In this document: positions 1 to 7,855 of the stretch, in pieces
Numbering within the stretch: position 1 is the first letter of the stretch
Layout: the number at the start of each line of letters is the position of its first letter
From: Psychrobacter sp. JCM 18901
Lineage (GTDB): Bacteria; Pseudomonadota; Gammaproteobacteria; Pseudomonadales; Moraxellaceae
DNA length: 64,000 nt
Reading direction: 5' to 3'
Assembly: GCF_000586435.1 (NCBI RefSeq)
Contig: NZ_BAWH01000008.1
Coordinates: 55,799-119,798, forward strand
Notes under the pieces: generated by a model
Told to the model about the DNA's origin: nothing
What the model saw: the letters and a program-made list of their open reading frames with translations, nothing else
Databases searched by the model: none
Made by a program: the position numbers and the translations under genes

Positions 1-174
1 GTATTGAATAAAGCGGCAGGGTTCTTGCGTACAGAATTAAGCCATAGCTTAAAGACACGTACTACGCCGCGCCTACGTTTTCATTATGATGAAGTGACTG
101 CTCGTGGTAACTACATGATGGACTTGATTAGTAAGGCCGTGACTAAAACTGAGCAAAACGAGAATGACGAGTAA
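1..174 (+). CDS. rbfA: RbfA, 30S ribosome-binding factor (C-terminal part)
   Basis: The first 57 codons of the window read open in frame 1 and stop at TAA 172-174; the start lies upstream of the window. The peptide carries the RbfA C-terminal pattern of LRTELSHSLKTRTTPRLRFHYD (split here as LRTELSHSLK then RTTPRLRFHYD), in which basic residues precede a short beta strand. RbfA binds the 16S 5' helix during late 30S maturation. It sits just ahead of truB, the usual nusA-infB-rbfA-truB order, and probably shares that transcript because only 9 bases separate the genes. The identification rests on the C-terminal motif and on synteny. Confidence 0.85.
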   Translation, partial: VLNKAAGFLRTELSHSLKTRTTPRLRFHYDEVTARGNYMMDLISKAVTKTEQNENDE

Positions 175-183
175 ATTATTATT

Positions 184-1281
184 ATGTCTATAGCGTCTAA
201 GCAAGTTGATAAACAAGCCAATAAAGTACCTGAAAAAAATAAAAGTTTCAGGTGTCATACTGGTGGATAAACCCAAAGGTATGACGTCGCAGCAAGTCGT
301 GTCAAAAGTGAAGTATTTATTTAAATCACCGATACACGATAGTAAAAAGGCGGGGCATACAGGAACGCTTGATCCAATGGCAACTGGCTTACTGCCTATT
401 TGCTTGGGTGAAGCTACCAAGTTTAGCCATTATCAACTGGATGCTGATAAATCTTATCAAGCGACTATCTTGCTAGGTAGCCAAACCGATACTGGTGATG
501 CTGATGGCCAAATTGTAACGCAGGCTTCTATCCCAGTATTCGACGAAGCATCATTGGCAACTATTGCCCAGCAGTTTTTGGGTGCTCAGCAGCAGATACC
601 ACCGATGTATTCAGCGCTAAAAAAAGATGGTAAAAAAAACTGTATGAATATGCTCGCGCTGGTATTGAGGTTGATAGGCCGCCCAGAGATATTACAATTA
701 AAGCAATCAATCTACAGATGATAGATGATACCCAGATTAATCTCACGGTTACTTGTACTAAAGGTACTTACGTACGTGTATTAGCGGAAGATATTGCAAA
801 GCAGCTAGGTACACTAGGACATTTGACGGCATTACGTCGTACACAAGTAGGGAACTTCAGCATTGATGATGCTATCGCTTTATCTTCATTAGAAGAGCAT
901 GGTCTAGAGGAGCGTCAGTCTTGGCTACTGCCTATCGATGCTTGTATTGATATCAATGCTGAACTGATGCTGACAGATGAGCAATGCGCCCGCGTACATA
1001 TGGGGCAGCGCCTAAACGTATTTGATGCGCTAACAGGTAAGCTCAAGGATTATGTTGCTAGAATGGTTTCTGACCAACTAGCTAATAATAACTCTGTCGA
1101 TATTAATGATGACGCTAGTCCCAATGGTAAAGCTGATACTGGACTTGATGATGCGCCTCAGCTCCTAGAGCACGAAATACCTGTTGATATACGTTTACTC
1201 AATGAGCAGGGAGAATTTCTCGGTTTGGGGTCTGTGAGCTTAAACGGACGTCTACAACCTAAGAAATTGATTCAGCGTTAA
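184..1281 (+). CDS. truB: TruB, tRNA pseudouridine-55 synthase (frame broken twice)
   Basis: TruB converts U55 of the tRNA T-loop to pseudouridine. The start ATG 184 gives MSIASKQVDK and then the family core: VILVDKPKGMTS, the catalytic-Asp loop GHTGTLDPMATG, and YSALKKDGKK followed by LYEYARAG after frame repair. Two A runs break the frame: 233-239 has 7 A where 6 fit, and 632-639 has 8 A where 6 fit (GKK-LYEYAR). The C-terminal part (from 718) has the GTYVRVLAEDIA motif and ends in SLNGRLQPKKLIQR. A non-conserved N/D/S-rich insert (about 1081-1170) lies before the last strands. With the runs corrected the protein is about 365 residues, longer than E. coli TruB (about 314) because of the N-terminal tail and this insert. 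Confidence 0.9.
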
Positions 1282-1384
1282 TAGTAACGTTTTCACCAAT
1301 GTTACTTAAATAGAGAAATTACCACCTAACATTGACCTGATTTACTAATAGTTTACACTAATCACATACCGTCACATTTTATTG

Positions 1385-1418
1385 CAGGTTTCGCCTATGG
1401 TGAAACCTGTTTTTTTTG
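1385..1418 (+). terminator. Rho-independent terminator after truB
   Basis: An 8-bp stem CAGGTTTC/GAAACCTG with a 9-base loop is followed by eight T. It lies about 100 bases after the truB stop and closes the rbfA-truB transcript. The remaining gap up to the next gene at 1671 is AT-rich and shows no other feature. Confidence 0.85.
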
Positions 1419-1670
1419 TACTCTAGATTCATCAGATAGGGAATGCTGAGTTAAAAAAAATAAAACGGACAAATATTATAAAAATAAAAAAATTGCCATA
1501 AGGTTAATAACTAAAACGATAAACAATTAAAAGTAAAAACCAATGCAGAAAGGACGCATTTGAACAAAAATAAAATAGTTCAAAGGAGAATGTACTGCCA
1601 AACAATAATAAAACTAACTTATAAAAATATACTGGCTCACAAAAACTAATAGATAAGAAGAAGGAAAGTT

Positions 1671-2196
1671 ATGAAAACGATCGCTTTTTTACTACATAAC
1701 CACTTTGAACAAGCAGAGTATGAAGACGTCAATAATCAGCTAAAAGACAAAGGCTATAAAACACTTCTCATAACAACAAATGATAAAAAAAGAAGTGCAA
1801 GCCATGCAGCAAGACGTAGATAAGAGTGATACTTTTACTGCTGATATCTTTGTAGAAGATGCTAACGTTTCTGACTATGATGCATTGGTGTTACCAGGTG
1901 GTACTGTCAACGCTGATACTATTCGTGGTAACGAAAAGGCTCATCAAATGATCAATGCTATAAATGAAGCAGGAAAGCCACTAGCTGTTATTTGTCATGC
2001 TCCTTGGGCTCTCATCAATACAGGTATTGCTAAAGGCAAAACACTCACCGCTTATCCTACTTTGCGACTAGATTTAGAAAATGCTGGAGCAAACTACGTA
2101 GATAAGACAGTACAAGTAGATGGCAATCTTATTACCTCGCGTAACCCAGACGATATTCCTAATTTTGTTGATGCCATAGATAAAGCATTATCTTAG
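1671..2196 (+). CDS. DJ-1/PfpI family protein (YhbO/PfpI-like), frame broken once
   Basis: The start ATG 1671 follows the strong site AAGGAAAG. The protein begins MKTIAFLLHNHFEQAEYED and the family hallmarks follow: a glutamate in HFEQAEYE and the nucleophile elbow with cysteine in VICHAPW. The C-terminal SRNPDDIPNFVDAI segment is typical of the PfpI/YhbO group, whose members are stress proteins reported to act as deglycases or chaperones. Run 1785-1791 has 7 A where 6 keep the frame (NDKKEVQAM), so the open frame starting at 1780 is only the C-terminal three quarters. Full length is about 174 residues, normal for the family. It is followed by two genes for very small acidic proteins, which may belong to the same stress response. 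The specific enzymatic activity is unproven. Confidence 0.85.
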
Positions 2197-2293
2197 AATT
2201 TTGACTTCTAATTAAACAAGTCTAATCAACTAAGTACTATTAAATTTCAACTCTGTACAACTAATATTCATAATCATAACTAAGGAAGATACT

Positions 2294-2455
2294 ATGTCAA
2301 ACTCTAACCCAAATGATACTAAACTTGAGCAACAACGTTCTGATTCAGCAGAAGCAGCACTTAAAGGTCAAACTGAAGACAATCACAATGAAAATAGCGA
2401 AGCAGCAGCAGAACGTATCGCAGCTAATTTAGAAAGCGCGAAAGAAGATAAGTAG
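2294..2455 (+). CDS. Small hydrophilic protein, 53 residues, unknown function
   Basis: This short gene has a good ribosome site, TAAGGAAG, 5 bases before ATG 2294, and stops at TAG 2453-2455. The product starts MSNSNPNDTKLEQQ, is rich in Ala, Glu, Gln, Asn and Ser, and contains no Cys, Trp or aromatic residues. It is probably disordered or a single amphipathic helix (AAAERIAANLES). I do not recognise a family. It follows the PfpI gene by about 100 bases and precedes a second acidic mini-protein. The evidence for being real is the ribosome site, clean composition and position. Confidence 0.6.
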   Translation: MSNSNPNDTKLEQQRSDSAEAALKGQTEDNHNENSEAAAERIAANLESAKEDK

Positions 2456-2463
2456 GTTTTTAA

Positions 2464-2490
2464 TATGCCACCTGTAGTAGGGTGGCATTA
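2464..2490 (+). terminator. Hairpin between the two small-protein genes
   Basis: ATGCCACC/GGTGGCAT forms an 8-bp stem with an 8-base loop just after the 53-residue gene. No T tract follows, so it may be a weak terminator, an RNA stabiliser or a partial attenuator rather than a complete intrinsic terminator. Confidence 0.5.
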
Positions 2491-2569
2491 ATACGTTTAT
2501 AGTTTGCACGTCTTATGCTCGATGAGTGCAACTACCGTTAGTCCACAAAATAATAATTCAGGAGCTAAT

Positions 2570-2746
2570 ATGAGTAATTCACCGAACAATATGGACGAGC
2601 AGGAAAAAGAGATTGAAAAGCTTGCAGAAGAAATCAATCCAAGTGAGCATACCGTCCCAGATAGTCTAGCGGAAGTTACTACTGCTGCGCCTCTTGAAGA
2701 TGATGAACTAGGCGGCAATGCAAAAGAATCTGATGTTAATAAGTAG
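2570..2746 (+). CDS. Small acidic protein, 58 residues, unknown function
   Basis: ATG 2570 is preceded by AGGAGC at a good distance, better than the upstream in-frame ATG at 2504. The product starts MSNSPNNMDEQEKEIEKLAEE, is highly acidic, and ends ELGGNAKESDVNK. It has no Cys or Trp and no hydrophobic segment, so it is likely cytosolic and largely disordered. Its MSNS start resembles the neighbouring 53-residue protein, suggesting a related pair. No family is recognised. Confidence 0.6.
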   Translation: MSNSPNNMDEQEKEIEKLAEEINPSEHTVPDSLAEVTTAAPLEDDELGGNAKESDVNK

Positions 2747-2830
2747 TCTGCTTAGGTAGGATGTTAATAGCTAGTTATCTGTAGGATATTAGTTACTAGA
2801 AATTAAATGTCGCTTTACAAGTATTATGAA

Positions 2831-2857
2831 AAACTGCTGCTAGTTCAGCAGTTTTTT
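2831..2857 (+). terminator. Rho-independent terminator
   Basis: AAACTGCTG/CAGCAGTTT pairs over 9 bp with a 6-base loop and runs into six T. It closes the small-protein transcript and insulates rpsO. Confidence 0.85.
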
Positions 2858-3128
2858 GTTATAATTACCCCCACATTTAAATTAGGTTTTGAATGATGTA
2901 CTGTAACTAGCCCATTACTTTGATTAAGTAGTGCTATAGCTAAATGCAATGTACGATTCAAAATATATTAAATGGTTGTTAACTGAGCTTGTCGTACACT
3001 AGGTCAACTCTAGTAATGCAGGGTTGTCCTGAATGGCGTACAGGTTATTTTATTTATTATTCTATTGCTTTAATACTGACTCAAATTGCAGCCTGTATTT
3101 AAAGTTTTTAGCATTGCCGGAGATATTT

Positions 3129-3395
3129 ATGCTAACTAATACCGATCGTGAACAAATCATCGCTCAATACCAACGTGGCGAAAATGACACTGGTTCTCCA
3201 GAAGTTCAAGTAGCTTTGTTGAGTGCTCGTATCAATGATTTGCAGAACCACTTTAAAGCACACAAAGCTGACCATCATAGCCGTCGCGGTCTTATCCGTA
3301 TGGTTAACACGCGTCGTAAACTGCTTGATTACTTAAAAGGTAAAGACCTTGGTCGTTACACTACTCTAATCAGCCAGTTGGGTCTACGTCGTTAA
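3129..3395 (+). CDS. rpsO: Ribosomal protein uS15
   Basis: uS15 binds the 16S central domain early in 30S assembly. ATG 3129 is chosen over an in-frame ATG at 3033 because the family begins near [15 protein letters not shown] and is 88 residues long, which this start gives. The conserved [22 protein letters not shown] and LGLRR end are present (reading from 3255). The order rpsO-pnp is conserved across proteobacteria. The roughly 270-base leader (2858-3128) has room for the S15 autoregulatory mRNA fold; I did not model it. Confidence 0.95.
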   Translation: MLTNTDREQIIAQYQRGENDTGSPEVQVALLSARINDLQNHFKAHKADHHSRRGLIRMVNTRRKLLDYLKGKDLGRYTTLISQLGLRR

Positions 3396-3483
3396 TCTAA
3401 CGACAATAGTACGAGTGGATGCTGAATTTTTTTGCTAAGTCGCTTGGAAATTGTTTGTTATTATCGATAAAATAGATTTTTCT

Positions 3484-3519
3484 AAAAACGGTGTGGAATA
3501 GTTTCACGCCGTTTTTTTA
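3484..3519 (+). terminator. Terminator after rpsO
   Basis: AAAACGGTGTG pairs with CACGCCGTTTT (one G-U pair) and runs into a T tract. As in E. coli, some read-through into pnp is likely, so it may set the ratio of S15 to PNPase. Confidence 0.8.
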
Positions 3520-3964
3520 TGCTTATTCGTTTTAGATACCGTGCTCAAATAGTAAGAGCTATAACTCCTTCTATAGAATAGTTAAGAGGAATATAGGTAT
3601 AAACTGTACTAACCAAGCCTCAAATACGGTATTTTCTGACGATAATTGCGCTACTGTGCAATTAATTGGTCAATGGCTATAAATCACTGTAAAATAATGC
3701 CTTGTGAGTTTGATAGCGCATCTGCTACAGATATGGTGATTATTGATAGAATACTTATTATTTGGCTTGGTAATCAGCGCAGATAGCTGATATTTGAAAG
3801 TTCAGAAAATAGCCTGTAGGGTTTTTAGCATCGAAGTCTTTTGACTTAATGTCTTTTTGATAGTATTTATAGTAAAGCCAAAATTGCACGACCGAATATA
3901 CATAATAGTACGATGTCTAACTCAGATAAATATATGAGATAACCAAGTAACGTTATTGGCATTG

Positions 3965-3997
3965 GTTGCGATGCTTTCTGATAGAAAGCATCGCAAC
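3965..3997 (+). promoter_or_regulatory. pnp leader hairpin, perfect 15-bp stem (candidate RNase III site)
   Basis: GTTGCGATGCTTTCT and AGAAAGCATCGCAAC are exact inverted copies separated by GAT. The stem lies 89 bases before pnp. In E. coli, a long pnp leader duplex cut by RNase III is the basis of PNPase autoregulation. The role here is inferred from position and form. Confidence 0.65.
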
Positions 3998-4022
3998 TGA
4001 TAGCATATACACAGAATTTTAA

Positions 4023-4065
4023 TGACAGATATCAGCTTTTTTTGACGCTGATATCAGTTTTGTCA
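4023..4065 (+). promoter_or_regulatory. Second pnp leader hairpin next to the ribosome site
   Basis: GATATCAGC/GCTGATATC (9 bp) encloses a T-rich loop, and TGACA/TGTCA can extend it past a bulge. It ends about 10 bases before the AGGAAG ribosome site of pnp, so it could affect translation initiation or act as a weak terminator. Confidence 0.55.
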
Positions 4066-4085
4066 GTCAACATTAGGAAGATTAT

Positions 4086-6189
4086 ATGACAATGTTCAAC
4101 ACCATTAAGCGTGAATTTCAGTATGGCAACCAGCAGGTTGTTATTGAGACAGGCCGTATTGCCCGTCAAGCAAACTCTATTTTAGTACACATGGGCGGTG
4201 TAACCGTATTAGTTGCAGCAGTCGTAAAATCAGAAGCTAAAGAAGGCCAAAACTTCTTTCCGCTAACGGTTAATTATCAAGAAAAAAATGTATGCAGCGG
4301 GTAAAATCCCAGGTGCTTACGGCAAACGTGAAGGCCGTGCGAGCGAATTTGAAACCTTAACTTCACGCTTGATTGACCGTCCGATTCGTCCGCTATTCCC
4401 AGAAGGCTACGTAAACGAAATCCAAATCACCGCTACAGTTGTATCATCAGATAAAACTCAGTCTGCAGATATCGCTGCACTAATCGGTGCTTCAGCAGCA
4501 TTGGCTATTTCTGATGCACCATTTAATGGTCCTGTTGCTGCCGCTCGTGTTGGTTTCATTAACGGTGAATACGTTCTAAACCCAACATCTGAGCAGCTTG
4601 AAACTAGTGATCTAGATTTGGTTGTGGCTGGTACTAAGTCTGCAGTATTGATGGTTGAATCTGAAGCGGCAGAGCTGTCAGAAGACCAGATGTTAGGTGC
4701 AGTATTGTACGGCCATCAGCAACAACAAATCGTTATTGATAACATTGCTTCAATGGCTGAAGAGATCGGTACTGCTAAGCAGCAATATTCTGCTCCTGAG
4801 CGTGACCAAGCCCTTACCAGCAGCATGAAAGAGCAGTTCGGCGAGCAAGTTGCTGACGCTTATACCATTACTGATAAGCAAGCACGTTACACGAAGCTTG
4901 ATGAAATTAAGCAGTCAATTATTGATGCACTTGCTGGTGATGCTGAGTCAGAAACTTATGCTGATACCGTATCTGAGCTTAAAGAAATCTATAACGACCT
5001 TAAATATCGTACTGTTCGTGACAACATCTTGTCAGGTAAGCCGCGTATCGATGGTCGTGACCCTGAGACAGTTCGTGCGCTTGACGTACAAGTTGGTGTA
5101 TTGCCATATACGCATGGTTCAGCATTGTTCACACGTGGTGAGACGCAGGCATTGGTTACTACCACACTTGGTAACAGCCGTGACGTCAACATGATTGACT
5201 CACTAGGTGGCACGATTCGTGACCATTTCATGCTGCATTATAACTTCCCACATTTCTCAGTTGGTGAAACGGGCCGTGAAGGTATTCCAAAACGTCGTGA
5301 AATCGGTCATGGTCGTCTAGCACGCCGCGGTGTACAAGCGATGTTGCCAGATAGTGAGCGTTTCCCGTATGTGATTCGTGTGGTATCAGAAATCACTGAA
5401 TCTAACGGTTCATCTTCTATGGCTTCTGTTTGTGGTGCAAGTCTGGCATTGATGGACGCAGGCGTACCATTAAAAGCACCAGTGGCTGGTATCGCGATGG
5501 GTTTGGTTAAAGAAGGCGATCGTTTTGCTGTATTGTCAGACATCTTGGGTGATGAAGATCATCTAGGTGATATGGACTTTAAAGTGGCTGGTTCTAAAAA
5601 TGGTATCACTGCACTTCAGATGGATATCAAAATCGAAGGTATTACCCCTGACATCATGGAGCAAGCGCTTAAACAAGCTCATGCAGGTCGTATCCATATC
5701 CTAGAAGCAATGAACCAAGTATTGCCTGAGAGCCGTACTGAAATCAATGCTCATGCACCAAACTACGCGGTTATCGAAATCAACCCAGACAAGATTCGTG
5801 ACGTTATCGGTAAAGGCGGCGCAACTATCCGTCAGCTAACGGAAGAAACTGGCGCGGTTATTGATATCGATGATGCAGGTACTATCCGTATCTTTGGTGA
5901 AAACAAAGCAGCGACCAAGGCAGCTATCGGCAAAATCGAAGCACTAACTGCTGAAGTTGAAGTTGGTAAAACTTATGAAGGTACCGTTGCTCGTATCGTC
6001 GACTTCGGCGCATTTGTAAATGTCTTGCCAAATACGGATGGCCTAGTACATATTTCACAAATCGCAGAAGAGCGCGTAGAGAATGTATCAGACTACCTAA
6101 AAGAAGGTCAGATCGTTAAAGTACTCGTCCAAGACGTTGATAACCGTGGTCGTATCAAACTGACTATGAAAGGTGTTGAGCAGAACTAA
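4086..6189 (+). CDS. pnp: Polynucleotide phosphorylase (frame broken once)
   Basis: PNPase degrades RNA 3' to 5' phosphorolytically and is part of the RNA degradosome. ATG 4086 follows AGGAAG. Run 4282-4288 has 7 A where 6 restore [20 protein letters not shown]. After that the frame is open to 6189. Domains in order are: first RNase PH-like core (ending around residue 220), helical linker, second catalytic RNase PH core with [16 protein letters not shown] and [18 protein letters not shown] (catalytic Asp residues), KH domain with [15 protein letters not shown], and S1 domain with [18 protein letters not shown]. Total is about 700 residues, normal for the family. The two hairpins upstream suggest autoregulation. 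Confidence 0.96.
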
Positions 6190-6217
6190 TACTCAATATC
6201 TGATGTGGTTTAAGTAA

Positions 6218-6268
6218 TAAAAAACCGCTTTGAAATGCTCGTTATGAGTATTCAAGGCGGTTTTTTTT
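6218..6268 (+). terminator. Terminator after pnp
   Basis: AAAACCGCTTTGAA pairs with TTCAAGGCGGTTTT (one G-U pair) and ends in eight T. It lies between pnp and the oppositely oriented macro-domain gene. Confidence 0.85.
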
Positions 6269-6305
6269 ATGTTCTCGAAAGGACGATGACTGGCTAGCTA
6301 AAAGG

Positions 6306-6872
6306 TCATTTATAACTCAATGCTTTTAGGCAGATGTATATCGATACGAAGTTTGGTAGGTCTTGTAAGTACTCAGTTAGTAATGGCAAAGTATCAGCAT
6401 GCCAGTCTAAAGGCAGGGTATCTACTGTAGTGCTTTCACTGGATACGATATCACGTGGTCTGCCTGAGATAAGTGGCCGCGCAAGCAATGCAACTCTGCG
6501 TATGCCTTGGTAACGTATAAGCGGCATTATTTGCTGTTGCAAATCAATCAAGGCAGCAGTCAGCCAACGTGTGCGCGCTGGATGATAAGGATGGTTTGAT
6601 ATCACAAGGTTGGCAATATAGTTTGGCTGGTTACCGTTACTACTGATACCAAGTCCGACCTGCTCACGTGTACGCTTATTAATTAAGCAGCTACCAACAT
6701 TCAGACTACCATCGCGGCACGCACGATGATAGCGACTATAATTATCAGGGAATAGAGTTTTTGCTCGTGTGAGTACAGGATCTAAAACGACACCAGCATT
6801 GTTGACAGGTAAAATAAGCAACTGTGCATTGCTATTTAAAATAGAGGCATGTGTGAATTGCAAAATCGCCAT
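6306..6872 (-). CDS. Macro-domain-like protein (predicted ADP-ribose binder)
   Basis: The start ATG 6872 (MAILQFTHASIL) is chosen because GGAGAGG precedes it; an in-frame ATG lies 21 bases upstream. The 188-residue protein has the macro-domain layout: strand with Asn residues in ILPVNNAGVVLDPV, then FPDNYSRYHRACRDGSLNVGSCL (read as two pieces FPDNYSRYHRAC and RDGSLNVGSCL), and YIANLVISNHPYHPARTRWL, equivalent to the YIINFPTK segment in DarG/YmdB-type macro domains. Such domains bind or remove ADP-ribose. No DarT-like toxin is adjacent. The next gene upstream, only 34 bases away on the same strand, encodes a membrane coiled-coil protein, so the two may be co-transcribed. Function beyond the fold is unknown. 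Confidence 0.7.
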   Translation of the reverse strand: MAILQFTHASILNSNAQLLILPVNNAGVVLDPVLTRAKTLFPDNYSRYHRACRDGSLNVGSCLINKRTREQVGLGISSNGNQPNYIANLVISNHPYHPARTRWLTAALIDLQQQIMPLIRYQGIRRVALLARPLISGRPRDIVSSESTTVDTLPLDWHADTLPLLTEYLQDLPNFVSIYICLKALSYK

Positions 6873-6906
6873 CGTAAGCCTCTCCATAACCAAATCAAGT
6901 ATACGG

Positions 6907-7456
6907 TTATTGAACCGTCGCTTTATTAGAGTCGTTCGCTTCTAACTGAGCAATTTGTTGTTCAAGTAGTGCAATTTGTTCTGCCTTCATATCAGTCAAC
7001 TGCTTATTCATAGCCACTTGTTCAGCGGCTAACTTTTCTTGTTCGGCCAGTCGCTGACGCTCATCTTCTAAACGATCAATCTCTTCTTTAGCCAAGCTGT
7101 CATTTTCTGGTAGAGGCGCATCTAATATAGCAGTAGGATTTGGTATCGCGTTATTGTCATTATTGGCTGCTTCAGAGTTTTCATCCATGAGCACACCATC
7201 GTTAATCACAGAGTCATCTATTAATTCCGAAGTGCTGTCTTTGGCTAATTCTGTCTGTGCTTGGTCAGTTACTGGTGCTGAAGTGGCGTTATCTACAGGG
7301 AGTGTGGATTGAGTGCCAGTCCTTCCTACGATAAGGTAGACAATGATAATAAGTAGCAATATGGAGATAAGTACTGCCAGAATTTTCTGACGTGTTTTAG
7401 TCTGTTTTTTTCTTGGAAGCGCGGGTTGATGAAGGCCGGATGTTGTCTGGTTTCAT
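6907..7456 (-). CDS. Single-pass membrane protein with coiled coil, unknown function (frame broken once)
   Basis: From ATG 7456 the product begins MKPDNIRPSSTRASKK. Run 7405-7411 has 7 T where 6 join this start to the rest (KKKQTKTRQK). A basic stretch precedes a hydrophobic segment (ILAVLISILLLIIIVYLIVG), which predicts an N-in, C-out anchor. A long Asp/Glu/Asn/Ser-rich periplasmic part follows, then a coiled coil from RLEDERQRLAEQEKLAAEQ to the C terminus. No family is recognised. It resembles envelope-spanning linkers only in outline. It precedes the macro-domain gene on the same strand. Confidence 0.65.
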
Positions 7457-7515
7457 ATTATGATCGATTCATGTCAAGAATATAAGTAGCCATACTATAG
7501 CAAACTCAAAATAAA

Positions 7516-7541
7516 AAGCCTATCTATTGATAGATAGGCTT
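7516..7541 (-). terminator. Terminator of the prlC-yheV transcript
   Basis: AAGCCTATCTA/TAGATAGGCTT is a perfect 11-bp stem with a 4-base loop. On the minus strand it is followed by a T-rich tract, so it terminates the zinc-ribbon gene that ends at 7599. Confidence 0.8.
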
Positions 7542-7598
7542 AATAGACCATTAAATAATAAAGGATTTAATCTGTTTTTAGATATGAAAACTAAATAA

Positions 7599-7855
7599 CT
7601 AAGGCTTAAATTTTACAGTGCCGCTGGTGCCAGTCGCCATCGCATCACGAGCCATTTGATCTTCTAAATGGTTCTTAGCACTAATGGCATCAGGGTCAGG
7701 ACGGTGCTCTGTGTGTCCGCACTGAGTACATTCAATATACTCATCTGGGCAGGAGTCACGATATTAACTTGCACCACAGCGTCCATCTCCTGACATTTCG
7801 GACAACGTACCCCTGCTAAAAATCGGCGCTTAGGACTAGATGACTGATAACGCAT
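7599..7855 (-). CDS. yheV: YheV-like zinc-ribbon protein (frame broken once)
   Basis: The start ATG at 7855 directly abuts the stop of oligopeptidase A, implying translational coupling. The N-terminal part KRRFLAGVRCPKCQEMDAV holds the first Cys pair. One C is missing near 7747-7749 (GGG on the plus strand where four fit); with it restored the frame continues PDEYIECTQCGHTEHRPD, giving the second Cys pair (CTQC) of a four-cysteine zinc ribbon. The end is TSGTVKFKP. The length of about 85 residues fits the YheV/DUF2387 family. In E. coli yheV also lies near other housekeeping genes; the function is unknown. Confidence 0.75.

Noticed and set aside
619..639. Alternative correction of truB by shortening both neighbouring A runs by one
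   Set aside because: This would read ALKKMVKKLYEY and lose the Gly that is conserved before the KKLYEYAR segment; shortening the second run by two keeps KKDGKKLYEY.
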